From contig JACKQF010000002.1 in NCBI GenBank assembly GCA_024232965.1, forward strand, positions 806,001 to 870,000: 64,000 nt of DNA. Direction: 5' to 3'. A program made the position numbers and the translations under genes. Shown piece by piece: positions 37,233-46,157 of this stretch. Source of the DNA: Verrucomicrobiaceae bacterium. Its GTDB lineage: Bacteria > Verrucomicrobiota > Verrucomicrobiia > Verrucomicrobiales > Verrucomicrobiaceae. Position 1 is the stretch's first letter, and the number at the start of each line of letters is the position of its first letter. The notes under the pieces are model-generated. The model was not told where the DNA came from, did no database searches, and saw only the letters and a program-made list of their open reading frames with translations.

Positions 37233-38458
37233 GCAAAGCCCAACGCCATCTTGTCCTGATTGCCTCCTTCCTGGCACTTGTATTTGACGGCGTGGAACTC
37301 GGGTTGATGCCAGTCGCATCGCTGTCAGTATCCAAAAGCCTGCTGGGAGCAGATTTTACCAATACGCTAGGCGGCGATTGGTTTGCACGGTTCACCGCCG
37401 CACTGATGCTAGGTGCAGCCGTTGGGGGAGTCGCGCTCGGTGGCTTAGGCGACCGCATTGGCAGGACACGCGCCATGGGGATCTGTATCCTCTTCTACTC
37501 CGTCTTCGCCATGCTGGGGGCGTATGCGCGTTCCCAGGAACAGATGCTCGTATTGCGGTTTCTAGTCGGGCTAGGTGTAGGCGGACTTTGGCCAAATGGC
37601 ATCGCATTGGTAGCGGAGTGCTGGCCCGGTGCATCACGACCGTTGGTGTCGGGCGTCATGATGGCTGGTCTAAATGTGGGCATCCTGCTGCTATCTCAAC
37701 TGGCCCGCCTTTGGCCGATCACTCCGGACTCATGGCAGTGGATTTTTCATTTTGCCGGTGCGCCTGCGTTGCTTGGAATCTTCGTTCTTACCATGCTTCC
37801 AGAGTCACCCAAGTGGCTGGCGACACGCAACACGACCGCACGCCCTTCAGCGCCTCTCCGTGAACTCTTTCAGCCGCAGCTCATACGTTTCACCATCACC
37901 GGAATCGCGCTGAGCACGATTCCCATGGTCGGAGCTTGGTCCGCCAGCAAATGGATGATCCCCTGGGCAGACAAGGTGGCGGCAGGAATTGACGCAGGCT
38001 ACAAAGCCGCAACCCAAGGGTGGTGGGCGCTCGGCGCAGCGTTGGGCAGCTTCGCGGGCGCACAACTCGCCGCAAAAATCGGGCGCCGTCGCAGCTACCT
38101 GCTCATCAGCATCGCCACCTGGGCCATGACCGTCGTGATGTTTCGTTGGACCGCACCACTACAGCCGTCGTTTCACTCCATTGTCTTCATTCAGGGCTTT
38201 GTGGCCACACTGTTCTTCGGCTGGCTGGCGCTTTACCTTCCAGAACTCTTCCCCACCCGCGTCAGAGCCACCGGCAGCGGACTCGCGTACAACGCGGGGC
38301 GCTTCGCCACTGCCGGAGGGGTGCTGCTGGTCGGCGTCTTGTTCACTGCGCTTGGCGGCGACTATCCACGCGTCGGCACCATCTGCGCCAGCATCTACGC
38401 ACTCGGAATCGTCGCCATCTGGTGGGCACCCAAAACTCAGGAGCAACTTGGAGACTGA
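37229..38458 (+). CDS. MFS transporter, sugar acid/organic acid type
   Basis: 409 residues with about 12 membrane helices. The MFS signature GGLGDRIGRTRAMG lies after helix 2, and LVLRFLVGLGVGGLWPNGIALVAECWP with LPELFPTRVRATGSGLAYNAGRFATAGG are typical of the sialate/aromatic acid/sugar-acid symporters. The coupling to the upstream dehydrogenase through a start/stop overlap suggests the transporter brings in that enzyme's substrate. The cargo is not determined. Confidence 0.87.
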   Translation: MSKAQRHLVLIASFLALVFDGVELGLMPVASLSVSKSLLGADFTNTLGGDWFARFTAALMLGAAVGGVALGGLGDRIGRTRAMGICILFYSVFAMLGAYARSQEQMLVLRFLVGLGVGGLWPNGIALVAECWPGASRPLVSGVMMAGLNVGILLLSQLARLWPITPDSWQWIFHFAGAPALLGIFVLTMLPESPKWLATRNTTARPSAPLRELFQPQLIRFTITGIALSTIPMVGAWSASKWMIPWADKVAAGIDAGYKAATQGWWALGAALGSFAGAQLAAKIGRRRSYLLISIATWAMTVVMFRWTAPLQPSFHSIVFIQGFVATLFFGWLALYLPELFPTRVRATGSGLAYNAGRFATAGGVLLVGVLFTALGGDYPRVGTICASIYALGIVAIWWAPKTQEQLGD

Positions 38459-38506
38459 ACTGATGGCAATGATCCCGGTGCTGAACCCCGTATGAGTACG
38501 GTCACC

Positions 38507-40636
38507 ATGAAGATTGCACTCCTCTCTCTGTTCGCCTCCGTCTCGCTGTTTGCCCAATCCGCAAAGATCACCACGCTGGAAGAAATGCGCACCGAGCGCG
38601 CCCGCATCGCCGCCCAACCGCGCCGCTTGATCGCGAACAACGATGGCTGCGATTGCTTGTATTTCCCAGGAACCACTGAGCCCACCGCGCAGAACTTCCT
38701 GGACCGCCGCACGACCGGGCTAACGGGATCTCAGGTCGGTGCCATCTCCTACTGCACGATCAGTTCGGGCTTCGGTCAATTCACGCACAACACCCAAGTC
38801 GGCACCGTTTTGATGCGCCAAGGAAAGGACTACGGCATCCGGCCCAGCGACCGCAACATCACGGGCGACCTGATTCAACAAGGCACCGATACGCTGAAGG
38901 CGGTGACAGGCTTCGCGCACGACCATGGGATGGAGTCGTTTTGGTCAATGCGAATGAACGACACCCACGACGTCGCGCACAAGCCGGAGACGCCCTACTT
39001 TTTGTTTCCGCAGTTCAAGATGGATCACCCCGAGTTGCTGGTCGGCGATCCCGTCAAGCGGACCCCGTTCGGGCGCTGGAGCTCTGTGGACTATGCGCGT
39101 GCAGAGATCCGCGATCTGGCCTTTCAATTCATCGAAGAAGTCTGCCTCAACTACGATGTGGATGGAGTCGAGCTCGATTTCTTCCGCCACCTCTGTTACT
39201 TCAAGAGCGTGGCCAACGGTGGCAAAGCCACTGCGGAAGAAGTCGCCGTCATGACTGCCCTCATGCGCCGCATCCGCACCATGACCGAAGAGATCGGTCT
39301 GAAGCGAGGCCGTCCCATTTTAGTCATGATGCGCGTTCCCGACTCAACGCAGTTTAGCATCGACTCAGGTTTGGACATCGCGACTTGGCTCAAGGACGGC
39401 CTCCTGGATATCCTCATCACCACCGACTACTTCCGACTCAATCCGTGGGAGCACAGCGTGCAGTTGGGCCACCCATACGGTGTCAAAGTCTATCCCGCGC
39501 TCACCGATCCGCGCGTGCGCCATGAGACCCGCTTCAAGCGCCACTCAGAGTCCGCCTATCGCGGACGCGCGGCCGTGGCCTGGGCTGCGGGTGCTGATGG
39601 GCTCTATCTCTTCAACCTCTACGACATCGATCGGCAGTCACCGCTCTGGTATCAACTCGGCGATCCAGAAGCCCTGGCTGGCGCGGACAAGCTCTACTTT
39701 GTCACAGATCTCGACGGCAAACCCACCTCGTGGTTGGCCAAGGGAGATCAATATCAGACCATCTCAGTGCTAACCCCCACCTATCCACAGCAGTTGCACG
39801 CGCGCCAGACCTACCGAACCCAGCTCACCGTTGCGGACGACTTTTCATCCGGGAAAAAAGCCACCGCCACACTGCACCTCGATACCCCCGGCATCGACAG
39901 CGCAGACCGCCTGGAAGTCTCCGTCAATGGCACAGCGCTCACGGGACTGACGCTGGCCAACGGCTGGATCGATGCCGCTGTCCCGACCACGAGCTTAAAG
40001 AAGGGAGCCAATGAGATCGCCATCACTCTGCTACCCGCGAAATCCAAAACGGACGAATCGTGGACCCTCGCCTACGACGGCAGCGTGCTTCCCGACAAAC
40101 CCTGGCGACGTGACCCAGGCAGCAGTCGTGTCGAAGCTAAGGTGCAAGAAGGAGCTCTCCTCATCGCAGACCGAGGCGTCGAAAACGGGGATTCCTGTTA
40201 CTACCGTGCCTCTTGGGGAGCGGATCCGCTCGGCGAAACCGTAGTCGAAGGCCGCGCCAAGGTGGTGAGCGGCAACAACTTTTTCATCTTCGCCAACGGT
40301 GTCAGCGGCGAGCGCCTGCAACTGTCTCCAGACGGCATCGCTCTCTACCATCACCCCAAAATCCGCTACGCCATGAACACGACGGACGACTTCCACCACT
40401 ACCGACTGGTCTTGAAGGGCGCAGATCTGCAAGTGTATGTCGATGGAACTCTGCGATTGGACGCCCCAGGGGCACTGACACCTCGCAAAGACTACCCCCG
40501 CAACGAGATCGCCTTCGGCGCCGCGAATAGCCCTGGCCTGGGAGAGGCCCTGTGGGATGACGTGCGCTTCCACTCCGCCCGCGTGGATGAAACGCTTCAG
40601 GACATCGCCTTGAGTATCGACTACCCGGAGGATTGA
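38507..40636 (+). CDS. Secreted glycosyl hydrolase-like (GHL10-type) protein with lectin-like C-terminus
   Basis: 709 residues from ATG 38507, giving signal peptide MKIALLSLFASVSLFAQS. The central barrel shows VCLNYDVDGVELDFFRHLCYF with acidic residues where a glycosidase would place catalysts, and EIGLKRGRPILVMMRVP, DILITTDYFRLNPW and AAVAWAAGADGLYLFNLYDID. This is the GHL10-like putative glycosidase pattern. The C-terminal ~200 residues look like a concanavalin/laminin-G-type beta domain (GLGEALWDDVRFHSARV). Carbohydrate substrate unknown. Confidence 0.75.
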   Translation: MKIALLSLFASVSLFAQSAKITTLEEMRTERARIAAQPRRLIANNDGCDCLYFPGTTEPTAQNFLDRRTTGLTGSQVGAISYCTISSGFGQFTHNTQVGTVLMRQGKDYGIRPSDRNITGDLIQQGTDTLKAVTGFAHDHGMESFWSMRMNDTHDVAHKPETPYFLFPQFKMDHPELLVGDPVKRTPFGRWSSVDYARAEIRDLAFQFIEEVCLNYDVDGVELDFFRHLCYFKSVANGGKATAEEVAVMTALMRRIRTMTEEIGLKRGRPILVMMRVPDSTQFSIDSGLDIATWLKDGLLDILITTDYFRLNPWEHSVQLGHPYGVKVYPALTDPRVRHETRFKRHSESAYRGRAAVAWAAGADGLYLFNLYDIDRQSPLWYQLGDPEALAGADKLYFVTDLDGKPTSWLAKGDQYQTISVLTPTYPQQLHARQTYRTQLTVADDFSSGKKATATLHLDTPGIDSADRLEVSVNGTALTGLTLANGWIDAAVPTTSLKKGANEIAITLLPAKSKTDESWTLAYDGSVLPDKPWRRDPGSSRVEAKVQEGALLIADRGVENGDSCYYRASWGADPLGETVVEGRAKVVSGNNFFIFANGVSGERLQLSPDGIALYHHPKIRYAMNTTDDFHHYRLVLKGADLQVYVDGTLRLDAPGALTPRKDYPRNEIAFGAANSPGLGEALWDDVRFHSARVDETLQDIALSIDYPED

Positions 40637-40696
40637 TGCCGCATCCCCAATCGCGTTGGAAGTTGGCAGTCAAAGAATTAACGCTATGCTGCGCCC

Positions 40697-41050
40697 ATGG
40701 ACCTGCCTGATGTGATCGAGCACTGCCTGAGCCTCCCTGGTGCGGAAGAGACGATGCCTTTTGGCCCGGACGCCCTCGTCTACAAAGTGGGCGGCAAGAT
40801 GTTTGCGATCACCGACCCAGACACCCATCCGCCGCGCATCAACCTCAAGTGCGATCCGGAGCGTGCCCTGGAGTTGCGCGATGAATACCCAGGCATCCGC
40901 CCCGGTTGGCACATGAACAAGCGCCACTGGAACACCGTCCACCTGGACGAGGTGCCGACGGCCTTGGTCAAAGAATTGGTCAGGCACTCATACGAGCTCG
41001 TCGTCTCCGCCCTCCCAAAAAAGGTCCGAGCAGAATTGTCGTCCCAGTGA
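40697..41050 (+). CDS. MmcQ/YjbR family protein
   Basis: 117 residues. CLSLPGAEETMPFGPDALVYKVGGKMFAI and YPGIRPGWHMNKRHWNTVHLD are the MmcQ/YjbR double-wing signature, related in fold to TfoX-N/DNA-binding modules. A role in DNA binding is inferred from fold only. It is a small cytoplasmic protein without an apparent operon partner. The DUF1501 gene starts 45 bp later. Confidence 0.9.
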   Translation: MDLPDVIEHCLSLPGAEETMPFGPDALVYKVGGKMFAITDPDTHPPRINLKCDPERALELRDEYPGIRPGWHMNKRHWNTVHLDEVPTALVKELVRHSYELVVSALPKKVRAELSSQ

Positions 41051-41095
41051 TTGTTGGGCGCTCATCGGAGCGTACTGAGATGACTGACCCACCCG

Positions 41096-42430
41096 ATGAA
41101 CTCGTTCTGCCGCCGCCACATGCTCCAGACCGCTTCCAGCGGTTTTGGATTTTTGGCTTTGTCCGGATTGACGCAGGCTGCGGGTGCGGACCTGACCGCG
41201 CGGCCGCCTCGGCAGCAGGCGAGGGCTAGCCGAGTGATCTTTCTGAACATGAGCGGCGGTCCTGCGCAGCTCGATACCTTTGACTACAAGCCCCAAGTCG
41301 GGAAAAAACCGCACCCGGGATCCGTGGTGGATTTCAAACGGCGTGGTCAAAGCGGCGTCTGGGTTTCCGATCTCCTGCCCAACATCGCGCGTCACGCAGA
41401 CAAGCTCTGCGTCTTGAATGCCATGCATGCAGACACCAGCATCCACGCCCAATCGATGCTGCAACTGCACACCGGTGACCGCTTGCGCCCCTGCCCCAGC
41501 ATGGGTGCCTGGGTGGCGTATGGGCTTGGCACGGAAAATCAAAATCTGCCGGGTTTCATCAGTCTCAACACCGCAAAGCCCGCAGAATACTCCGCCGCCT
41601 GTCTGCCACCCGTCTACAGCGGCACCCCCATCGGAGTGAATGGCGAAGACATGCGCTTCGCTACCTTGGCCGATGTGCGCGGCGATCATCTACCGCTGCA
41701 AGTCAAACGCAGGCAACTGGATCTCATCCAGGCCATGAACCACCAGCACCTAGCCTCTCGCCAGGACGATCAGCAGCTCGAGGGCGTCATCAAAACCATG
41801 GAGCTCGGTTTCCGCATGCAGACCGCGGCACCGGATCTTTTGGACATCAGCCAAGAATCCGCAGCGACGCTGGAGCGCTATCACGTCGGAAAAAGTTATG
41901 CCGCTGGGACGTGCAAGGCCTCTGACTTTGGTCGGCAGTGCCTGCTCGCCCGCCGCTTCTGCGAGGCAGGCGTGCGCTTCATCGAGCTCAACCATGGCAG
42001 CTGGGACCAGCACACCGATCACCGCCGCGACTTGCACGCCAATTGCGCCAGCACCGATGCCCCCATCGCCGCCCTGCTGGATGACCTGGATCAACGCGGG
42101 CTCCTCGAAGAAACGCTCGTCGTCTGGGGCGGTGAATTTGGACGCCCAGGCCTGACTCCGGGCGATGGCAAAGATCAAACCGGCCACAACCATCGCGCCT
42201 TTACCTTTTGGCTCGCAGGCGGCGGGGTTAAGCCCGGCTTCACGCATGGCCGCACCACCGAAACGGGCGCGGATTGCGCCGAAGGGAAAGTCCACTTCCG
42301 CGATCTGCACGCCACACTTCTGCACCAGCTCGGTCTCGATCACGAAAACCTCGCCGTCGTGCAGGGAGGACGTCGCATCCGACTGACAGGTCTGCAGGGC
42401 GGCACGGTGGTGAAGGAGATCTTGGCGTGA
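41096..42430 (+). CDS. DUF1501 domain protein, second copy (no DUF1549 partner)
   Basis: 444 residues. N-terminus FCRRHMLQTASSGFGFLALSGLTQAAGA is a twin-arginine-like signal. The core includes VIFLNMSGGPAQLDTFDYKP, CLLARRFCEAGVRFIELNHGSWDQH, and VVWGGEFGRPGLTPGDGKDQTGHNH, the metal-site residues of this alkaline-phosphatase-like family. The usual upstream DUF1549/1553 gene is replaced here by MmcQ/YjbR, and the downstream gene is an NHL protein overlapping by 4 bp (GTGA). Confidence 0.88.
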   Translation: MNSFCRRHMLQTASSGFGFLALSGLTQAAGADLTARPPRQQARASRVIFLNMSGGPAQLDTFDYKPQVGKKPHPGSVVDFKRRGQSGVWVSDLLPNIARHADKLCVLNAMHADTSIHAQSMLQLHTGDRLRPCPSMGAWVAYGLGTENQNLPGFISLNTAKPAEYSAACLPPVYSGTPIGVNGEDMRFATLADVRGDHLPLQVKRRQLDLIQAMNHQHLASRQDDQQLEGVIKTMELGFRMQTAAPDLLDISQESAATLERYHVGKSYAAGTCKASDFGRQCLLARRFCEAGVRFIELNHGSWDQHTDHRRDLHANCASTDAPIAALLDDLDQRGLLEETLVVWGGEFGRPGLTPGDGKDQTGHNHRAFTFWLAGGGVKPGFTHGRTTETGADCAEGKVHFRDLHATLLHQLGLDHENLAVVQGGRRIRLTGLQGGTVVKEILA

Positions 42431-43404
42431 GGACATTGACCGCGCTGCTGTTCATTCTTGTTTGGCAAACCCAGGCAGCAGAACCGCAGCACCAAGTCGT
42501 CGCAGACTGGCCCACTGTGCCCAAAGAACAGGTACTCGGACTCTGCGCCGGTGTCGGGGTGGACTCCCACAATCGGGTCTTCGTTTTTCACCGTTGTGGC
42601 CGCCTGTGGAGCCATCCGTTTCCCACCGACACCATCTCCAAACCCACCGTCAGCGTCATCGATGGCGAGACCGGCAAGCTGCTGAACACCTGGGGCGCGA
42701 ACCTTTTCATCATGCCCCATGGCTTGACGATCGATCACGAAGACAATGTCTGGCTGACCGATGTGGGTCTGCATCAGGTCTTCAAATTTTCACCCGAAGG
42801 GAAATGCCTCCTTACCCTTGGCGAACGCGCTGTGCCCGGCACCGATACGGCTCACTTCAATCTTCCCAGCGATGTCGCGGTGCTGAAGGATGGATCGTTT
42901 TATGTGAGCGATGGCTACAAAAACACGCGAGTGATGAAGTTCAGCGCCGAAGGTCGTTTCGAGTTTGAATGGGGCACTAAAGGCAAGGAACCTGGTCAAT
43001 TCATTCTCCCCCACGGCATCGCCATCGATTCAACGGGCCGCGTTTATGTCTGTGATCGCAGCAACTCCCGCATCCAAGTCTTTGATCCCAAAGGAACCTT
43101 CATTGCCCAATGGAAGGGCCCGCAAATTGGCCGACCTTATGGCATTGATGTCGGCCCAGATGACCACATCTACCTCATCGACGGTGGCGATCCCTCGGTG
43201 CGTGCGACGTTGAGAGGCAAAGCCGTGGAGCTCGATTCCGATGGCAAGATCATCGACACCTTTGGATCCGCAGGCAGTGGTGCGGGGCAATTTCAACTCG
43301 GCCACGACGTCGCCGTCGGTCCGGATGGCTGCGTCTATGTGGCAGAGGGGACTGGCGCGCGCGTGCAGAAGTTCGCCCCTACGACCCCCGGCAAACTTCG
43401 GTGA
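42427..43404 (+). CDS. Secreted NHL-repeat protein (peptidyl-alpha-hydroxyglycine alpha-amidating lyase-like)
   Basis: 325 residues from GTG 42427. This start gives a signal peptide (MRTLTALLFILVWQTQAAEP) and an overlap with the DUF1501 stop. The protein is a six-bladed NHL propeller with repeated phrases such as LPHGIAIDSTGRVYVCDRSNSRIQVFDPKG and FKFSPEGKCLLTLGERAVPGTDTAHFNLPSDVAV. It resembles the lyase domain of peptide-amidating enzymes, although activity is unproven in bacteria. The 3' end overlaps the convergent bioA end by 26 bp. Confidence 0.85.
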   Translation: MRTLTALLFILVWQTQAAEPQHQVVADWPTVPKEQVLGLCAGVGVDSHNRVFVFHRCGRLWSHPFPTDTISKPTVSVIDGETGKLLNTWGANLFIMPHGLTIDHEDNVWLTDVGLHQVFKFSPEGKCLLTLGERAVPGTDTAHFNLPSDVAVLKDGSFYVSDGYKNTRVMKFSAEGRFEFEWGTKGKEPGQFILPHGIAIDSTGRVYVCDRSNSRIQVFDPKGTFIAQWKGPQIGRPYGIDVGPDDHIYLIDGGDPSVRATLRGKAVELDSDGKIIDTFGSAGSGAGQFQLGHDVAVGPDGCVYVAEGTGARVQKFAPTTPGKLR

Positions 43405-44674
43405 TTGCCTGAGCCAGGGCTTCCGCCATCTGGCGCAACTCCGCTTCAGTGACGCACAGCGGTGGCATGAGCACCAGGGTATCGCGCACCGGTCGCGTTA
43501 GCAGTCCAAATTTCCGGGCCGCCTGGCAAACCTTCGCGCCCGTGAGCGCCTCCGGCGGGAACCCGATGGCCGGATCCTTTTGAGCCACCAAATCCACCGC
43601 GCCGATCATCCCGCACTGACGAGCATGGATCACATTCGGCAGAGCACTGAGTTGGCCGAGAACATCGCTCAAGACCTCCATCTTGTTGGGCAGAGACTCC
43701 AAAACCGCTTCATCACGAAACACCTGCAAACTCGCCAGTGCCGCCGCACATCCCAGCTGACTGCCCGTGTAACTGTGCCCATAAAAGAAAGTCTTCCCGG
43801 CCCCGAGAAAGCCCTCGAACACGCGCTCCGTCGTCAGTGTGGCCGCCATCGGCAGGTAACCGCCGGTCAGCCCCTTGGCCAGCGCGATGAAGTCCGGCAC
43901 CACGTCCTCATTTTGGCAGGCGAACATTTTCCCGGTGCGCCCAAAGCCCGTCATCACCTCGTCCAGGATCAAAAAGACATCCCGCTCCGTGCACCAAGCA
44001 CGCAATTCCTTCAGCATTCCCTTGGGCCAGATCCTCATGCCCGCTGCCCCCTGAATGAGGGGCTCGATGATCGCACCCGCAATCCGTCGCGTGACATCAT
44101 CGCCCAAGGCCGCGATCTCTGCCATCTCACGAACCGTGATCACCTCATAGCCGAAGTCATTTCCCGATCCTTTGAAAAGAGGAATGCCGCCGAGACTCGC
44201 CGCGCCGAGCGTATCGCCGTGGTAAGCCTGATCAAAAGCCAGCAGCACCTGCTTTTCAGGGTGCCCGTTTTGCTGCCAGTATTGCAGAGCCATGCGCACG
44301 GCGGACTCGATGGCTGTGGAGCCGTTGTCGGAATAAAAGACGCGACTCAATTCACCCCCTTCAAACAGAGCACACAACTGTTCCGCCAATCGAATCGCGG
44401 GCTCATGCGTCAGCCCCAGGAACGAAGTGTGCGCGACCTTTTGCAATTGTGCAGCGATGGCCGCATCGATCACCGGATGCCGATGGCCATGAACATTGGT
44501 CCAGATGGAGCTATTACCATCGAGGTATTCGCGCCCGTGTTGGTCACGCAATTTGCAACCCCTGCCCTCCACCATCAGCAGCGGCTCGTGCGCCTCATCG
44601 CACCACGCCTGCATGGCGGTGAAGGGGTGCCAAAGATGGCGTTTCTCCAGTTCGATCAGTGGCTCAATCTGCAT
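43379..44674 (-). CDS. bioA: Adenosylmethionine-8-amino-7-oxononanoate aminotransferase
   Basis: 431 residues from ATG 44674. Class III PLP aminotransferase with HLWHPFTAM at the start (a BioA hallmark), YSDNGSTAIESAVRMALQYW, ILDEVMTGFGRTG and the PLP-Lys in LAKGLTGGYLPMAATL. It makes 7,8-diaminononanoate in biotin synthesis using SAM as amino donor. No other bio gene is in the window. The start overlaps the stop of an upstream DUF2007 gene, so the two share a transcript. Confidence 0.96.
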   Translation of the reverse strand: MQIEPLIELEKRHLWHPFTAMQAWCDEAHEPLLMVEGRGCKLRDQHGREYLDGNSSIWTNVHGHRHPVIDAAIAAQLQKVAHTSFLGLTHEPAIRLAEQLCALFEGGELSRVFYSDNGSTAIESAVRMALQYWQQNGHPEKQVLLAFDQAYHGDTLGAASLGGIPLFKGSGNDFGYEVITVREMAEIAALGDDVTRRIAGAIIEPLIQGAAGMRIWPKGMLKELRAWCTERDVFLILDEVMTGFGRTGKMFACQNEDVVPDFIALAKGLTGGYLPMAATLTTERVFEGFLGAGKTFFYGHSYTGSQLGCAAALASLQVFRDEAVLESLPNKMEVLSDVLGQLSALPNVIHARQCGMIGAVDLVAQKDPAIGFPPEALTGAKVCQAARKFGLLTRPVRDTLVLMPPLCVTEAELRQMAEALAQAITEVCRGS

Positions 44675-45023
44675 CACCATCCGCTGCGGGTTCGTCTCTC
44701 ACCGTATCGCAATTCCAGCAGCTGCCGTATTCCACCGGCACCGTTTCTCCGCACTTCCCGCAGGTCCACTCCTCACCGCCGTCGAGCCCCTCCCCCGATT
44801 CGTCCACCCAGCCCGCCACACCTTCGTCAATGATCGTTCGCGCCTGTGCCACGTCCTCATCGCGCATCACACAGAGCTTCGGCTCAAAGAGGGCAATGGG
44901 AATGCCAGTGATTAGGTTGTGGCTTTCCTCATTGCGAATGAAAGAAGCAATGCCCGCCGCCTCCAAAAGATTCCTCGCCAAAGCAACGCGCGTGTAGTCG
45001 GGGTGAGAGAAGACTTCGATCAT
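44664..45023 (-). CDS. DUF2007 domain protein with C-terminal zinc ribbon
   Basis: 119 residues from ATG 45023. MIEVFSHPDYTRVALARNLLEAAGIASFIRNE and CVMRDEDVAQARTIID are the DUF2007 (signal-transducing-protein-like) fold. The C-terminus adds a zinc ribbon with C-GK-C...C-WN-C. The stop overlaps the bioA start by about 11 bp, suggesting translational coupling. A functional connection to biotin is not known. Confidence 0.85.
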   Translation of the reverse strand: MIEVFSHPDYTRVALARNLLEAAGIASFIRNEESHNLITGIPIALFEPKLCVMRDEDVAQARTIIDEGVAGWVDESGEGLDGGEEWTCGKCGETVPVEYGSCWNCDTVRDEPAADGDAD

Positions 45024-45470
45024 AGGTGCAGGGGTTGAATACCGCCCAGCATCGCTGGGATGGGGATGTTTGCAAATGGCGACATCGTTATCGACCGGTT
45101 TCACCAACCCCTGGATTCGCCCCGCATAGCAGCGCCCAAACAGCAACCTCAACACCCGACGAAGCAGATGCGGGGACCAGCGACCGTTGATCTCTGTCAT
45201 CAACGAGACACCTCTGAAAACCAAACACCAAGGAGAAGTGCTGCCCTCCATCCGGACCGCCAGAGACCGATGACAACCCACAGGAAGGGAGAGTGTGAAA
45301 GCATCACCTTCAGCCAAATTTCGAACGCGTAGTCATCCCGCGTTATCCTCCCCACGAGGTCAGATCCACCCCCAAAATCCCCAGCGCCACCGTCCACCTA
45401 ATCGCCACCGTCCGACACTCTCCCCATGGAATGCCGACGAGTCGTCGGCTCTCCTGTCATCCATCGTCCA
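45024..45470. other. Gene-free stretch at the edge of the accessory region
   Basis: No convincing gene on either strand. It contains low-complexity C/A-rich sequence with ACCGTCC-type near-repeats at about 45388-45420 and the first copy of a 29-bp palindromic repeat (45426-45454). Confidence 0.6.
45426..45454 (+). repeat. REP-like palindromic repeat, copy 1
   Basis: A 29-bp element whose core GCCGACGA-N-TCGTCGGC is a perfect 8-bp-arm palindrome. It differs from copy 2 (45502-45530) at only one base, the palindrome centre. Confidence 0.9.
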
Positions 45471-45956
45471 TCAATACCCACCCTCTGCGACCGCCCCCCC
45501 TATGGAATGCCGACGAATCGTCGGCTCTCCAAATGCCAGGCCCCCTTTCGGCGCTGTGGTCGTGCCACCCACATTACCATAAACATGCTTCATCACCCGT
45601 CGGCTTCCTGCGCCGTATCTGACTACCAACTCCACCATCGGCCCACCCACGTTTCCAGCGGTGCTGCCGTCGCAAGTCATTTGATAACTGATATCTGATG
45701 CGAAAGTGGTGTAATCACCTTCGAGCCTCGGAGCATCCGCTGCACGGCGGCAACGGTAAAAGGTGCCCCGCTCTTCCCCAAACCAATGAACATCTGCATG
45801 GGCACCAGTGAAACGCATCGCAAGACAAGGATACTTCACCCCTGCGTTTGCTAGCCAATACTCTCCACCACCTCGGGAATCAGGCTGCGAAATCAGCTCT
45901 AGCAGTTCATCCACCGAGTTGGCAATTTCGGTTCCTCGGTGGCTATCTACTTCCAT
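45471..45956 (-). CDS. Hypothetical protein next to the IS110 element
   Basis: 161 residues if started at ATG 45956; the frame is open upstream to 46091 but that part looks like flanking DNA. EIANSVDELLELISQPDSRGGGEYWLANAG and CLAMRFTGAHADVHWFGEE vaguely recall Imm1-type immunity proteins, but I cannot confirm it. The last ~20 residues (including GEPTIRRHSIGG) are read from the second copy of a palindromic repeat, so the natural C-terminus was probably nearer MKHVYG. It may be a cassette gene, but no attC was found at its 3' end. Confidence 0.5.
   Translation of the reverse strand: MEVDSHRGTEIANSVDELLELISQPDSRGGGEYWLANAGVKYPCLAMRFTGAHADVHWFGEERGTFYRCRRAADAPRLEGDYTTFASDISYQMTCDGSTAGNVGGPMVELVVRYGAGSRRVMKHVYGNVGGTTTAPKGGLAFGEPTIRRHSIGGAVAEGGY
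45502..45530 (+). repeat. REP-like palindromic repeat, copy 2 (inside the 3' end of a gene)
   Basis: Same 29-bp element as at 45426-45454 with one substitution at the palindrome centre. On the minus strand it is read as the C-terminal codons of the hypothetical gene 45471-45956. Confidence 0.9.
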
Positions 45957-46044
45957 GCGAATGACGCTGTTGGTTGGGCGAGACCTTATGGCTGCTTCGA
46001 CTGGGAGCAGTTCGACGCCTTTGAGGTCAATTGAGGGTTGAAAA

Positions 46045-46157
46045 AGGGGTGTCGTGTCTGGTTCAAGTCGTGGGCTATCGTGGCGGCACAAGGCCGTCCC
46101 GACCTATCCACATTCAACACGTTACTGATGATGAAAACGAACTCAGACACGACCCCT
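46045..46157 (+). repeat. Inverted repeat bracketing the transposase start codon
   Basis: The arm at 46045-46060 pairs with 46144-46157 (CAGACACGACCCCT) over 14 bp with a 2-nt bulge. The transposase ATG (46131) lies in the loop 13 bases before the right arm. Confidence 0.75.

Noticed and set aside
46111..46117. ATTCAAC core with GTTGAAA at 46037 as an attC at the left of the IS
   Set aside because: The two cores are in the wrong relative orientation (GTT...AAC) and the sequence between does not form an attC hairpin.
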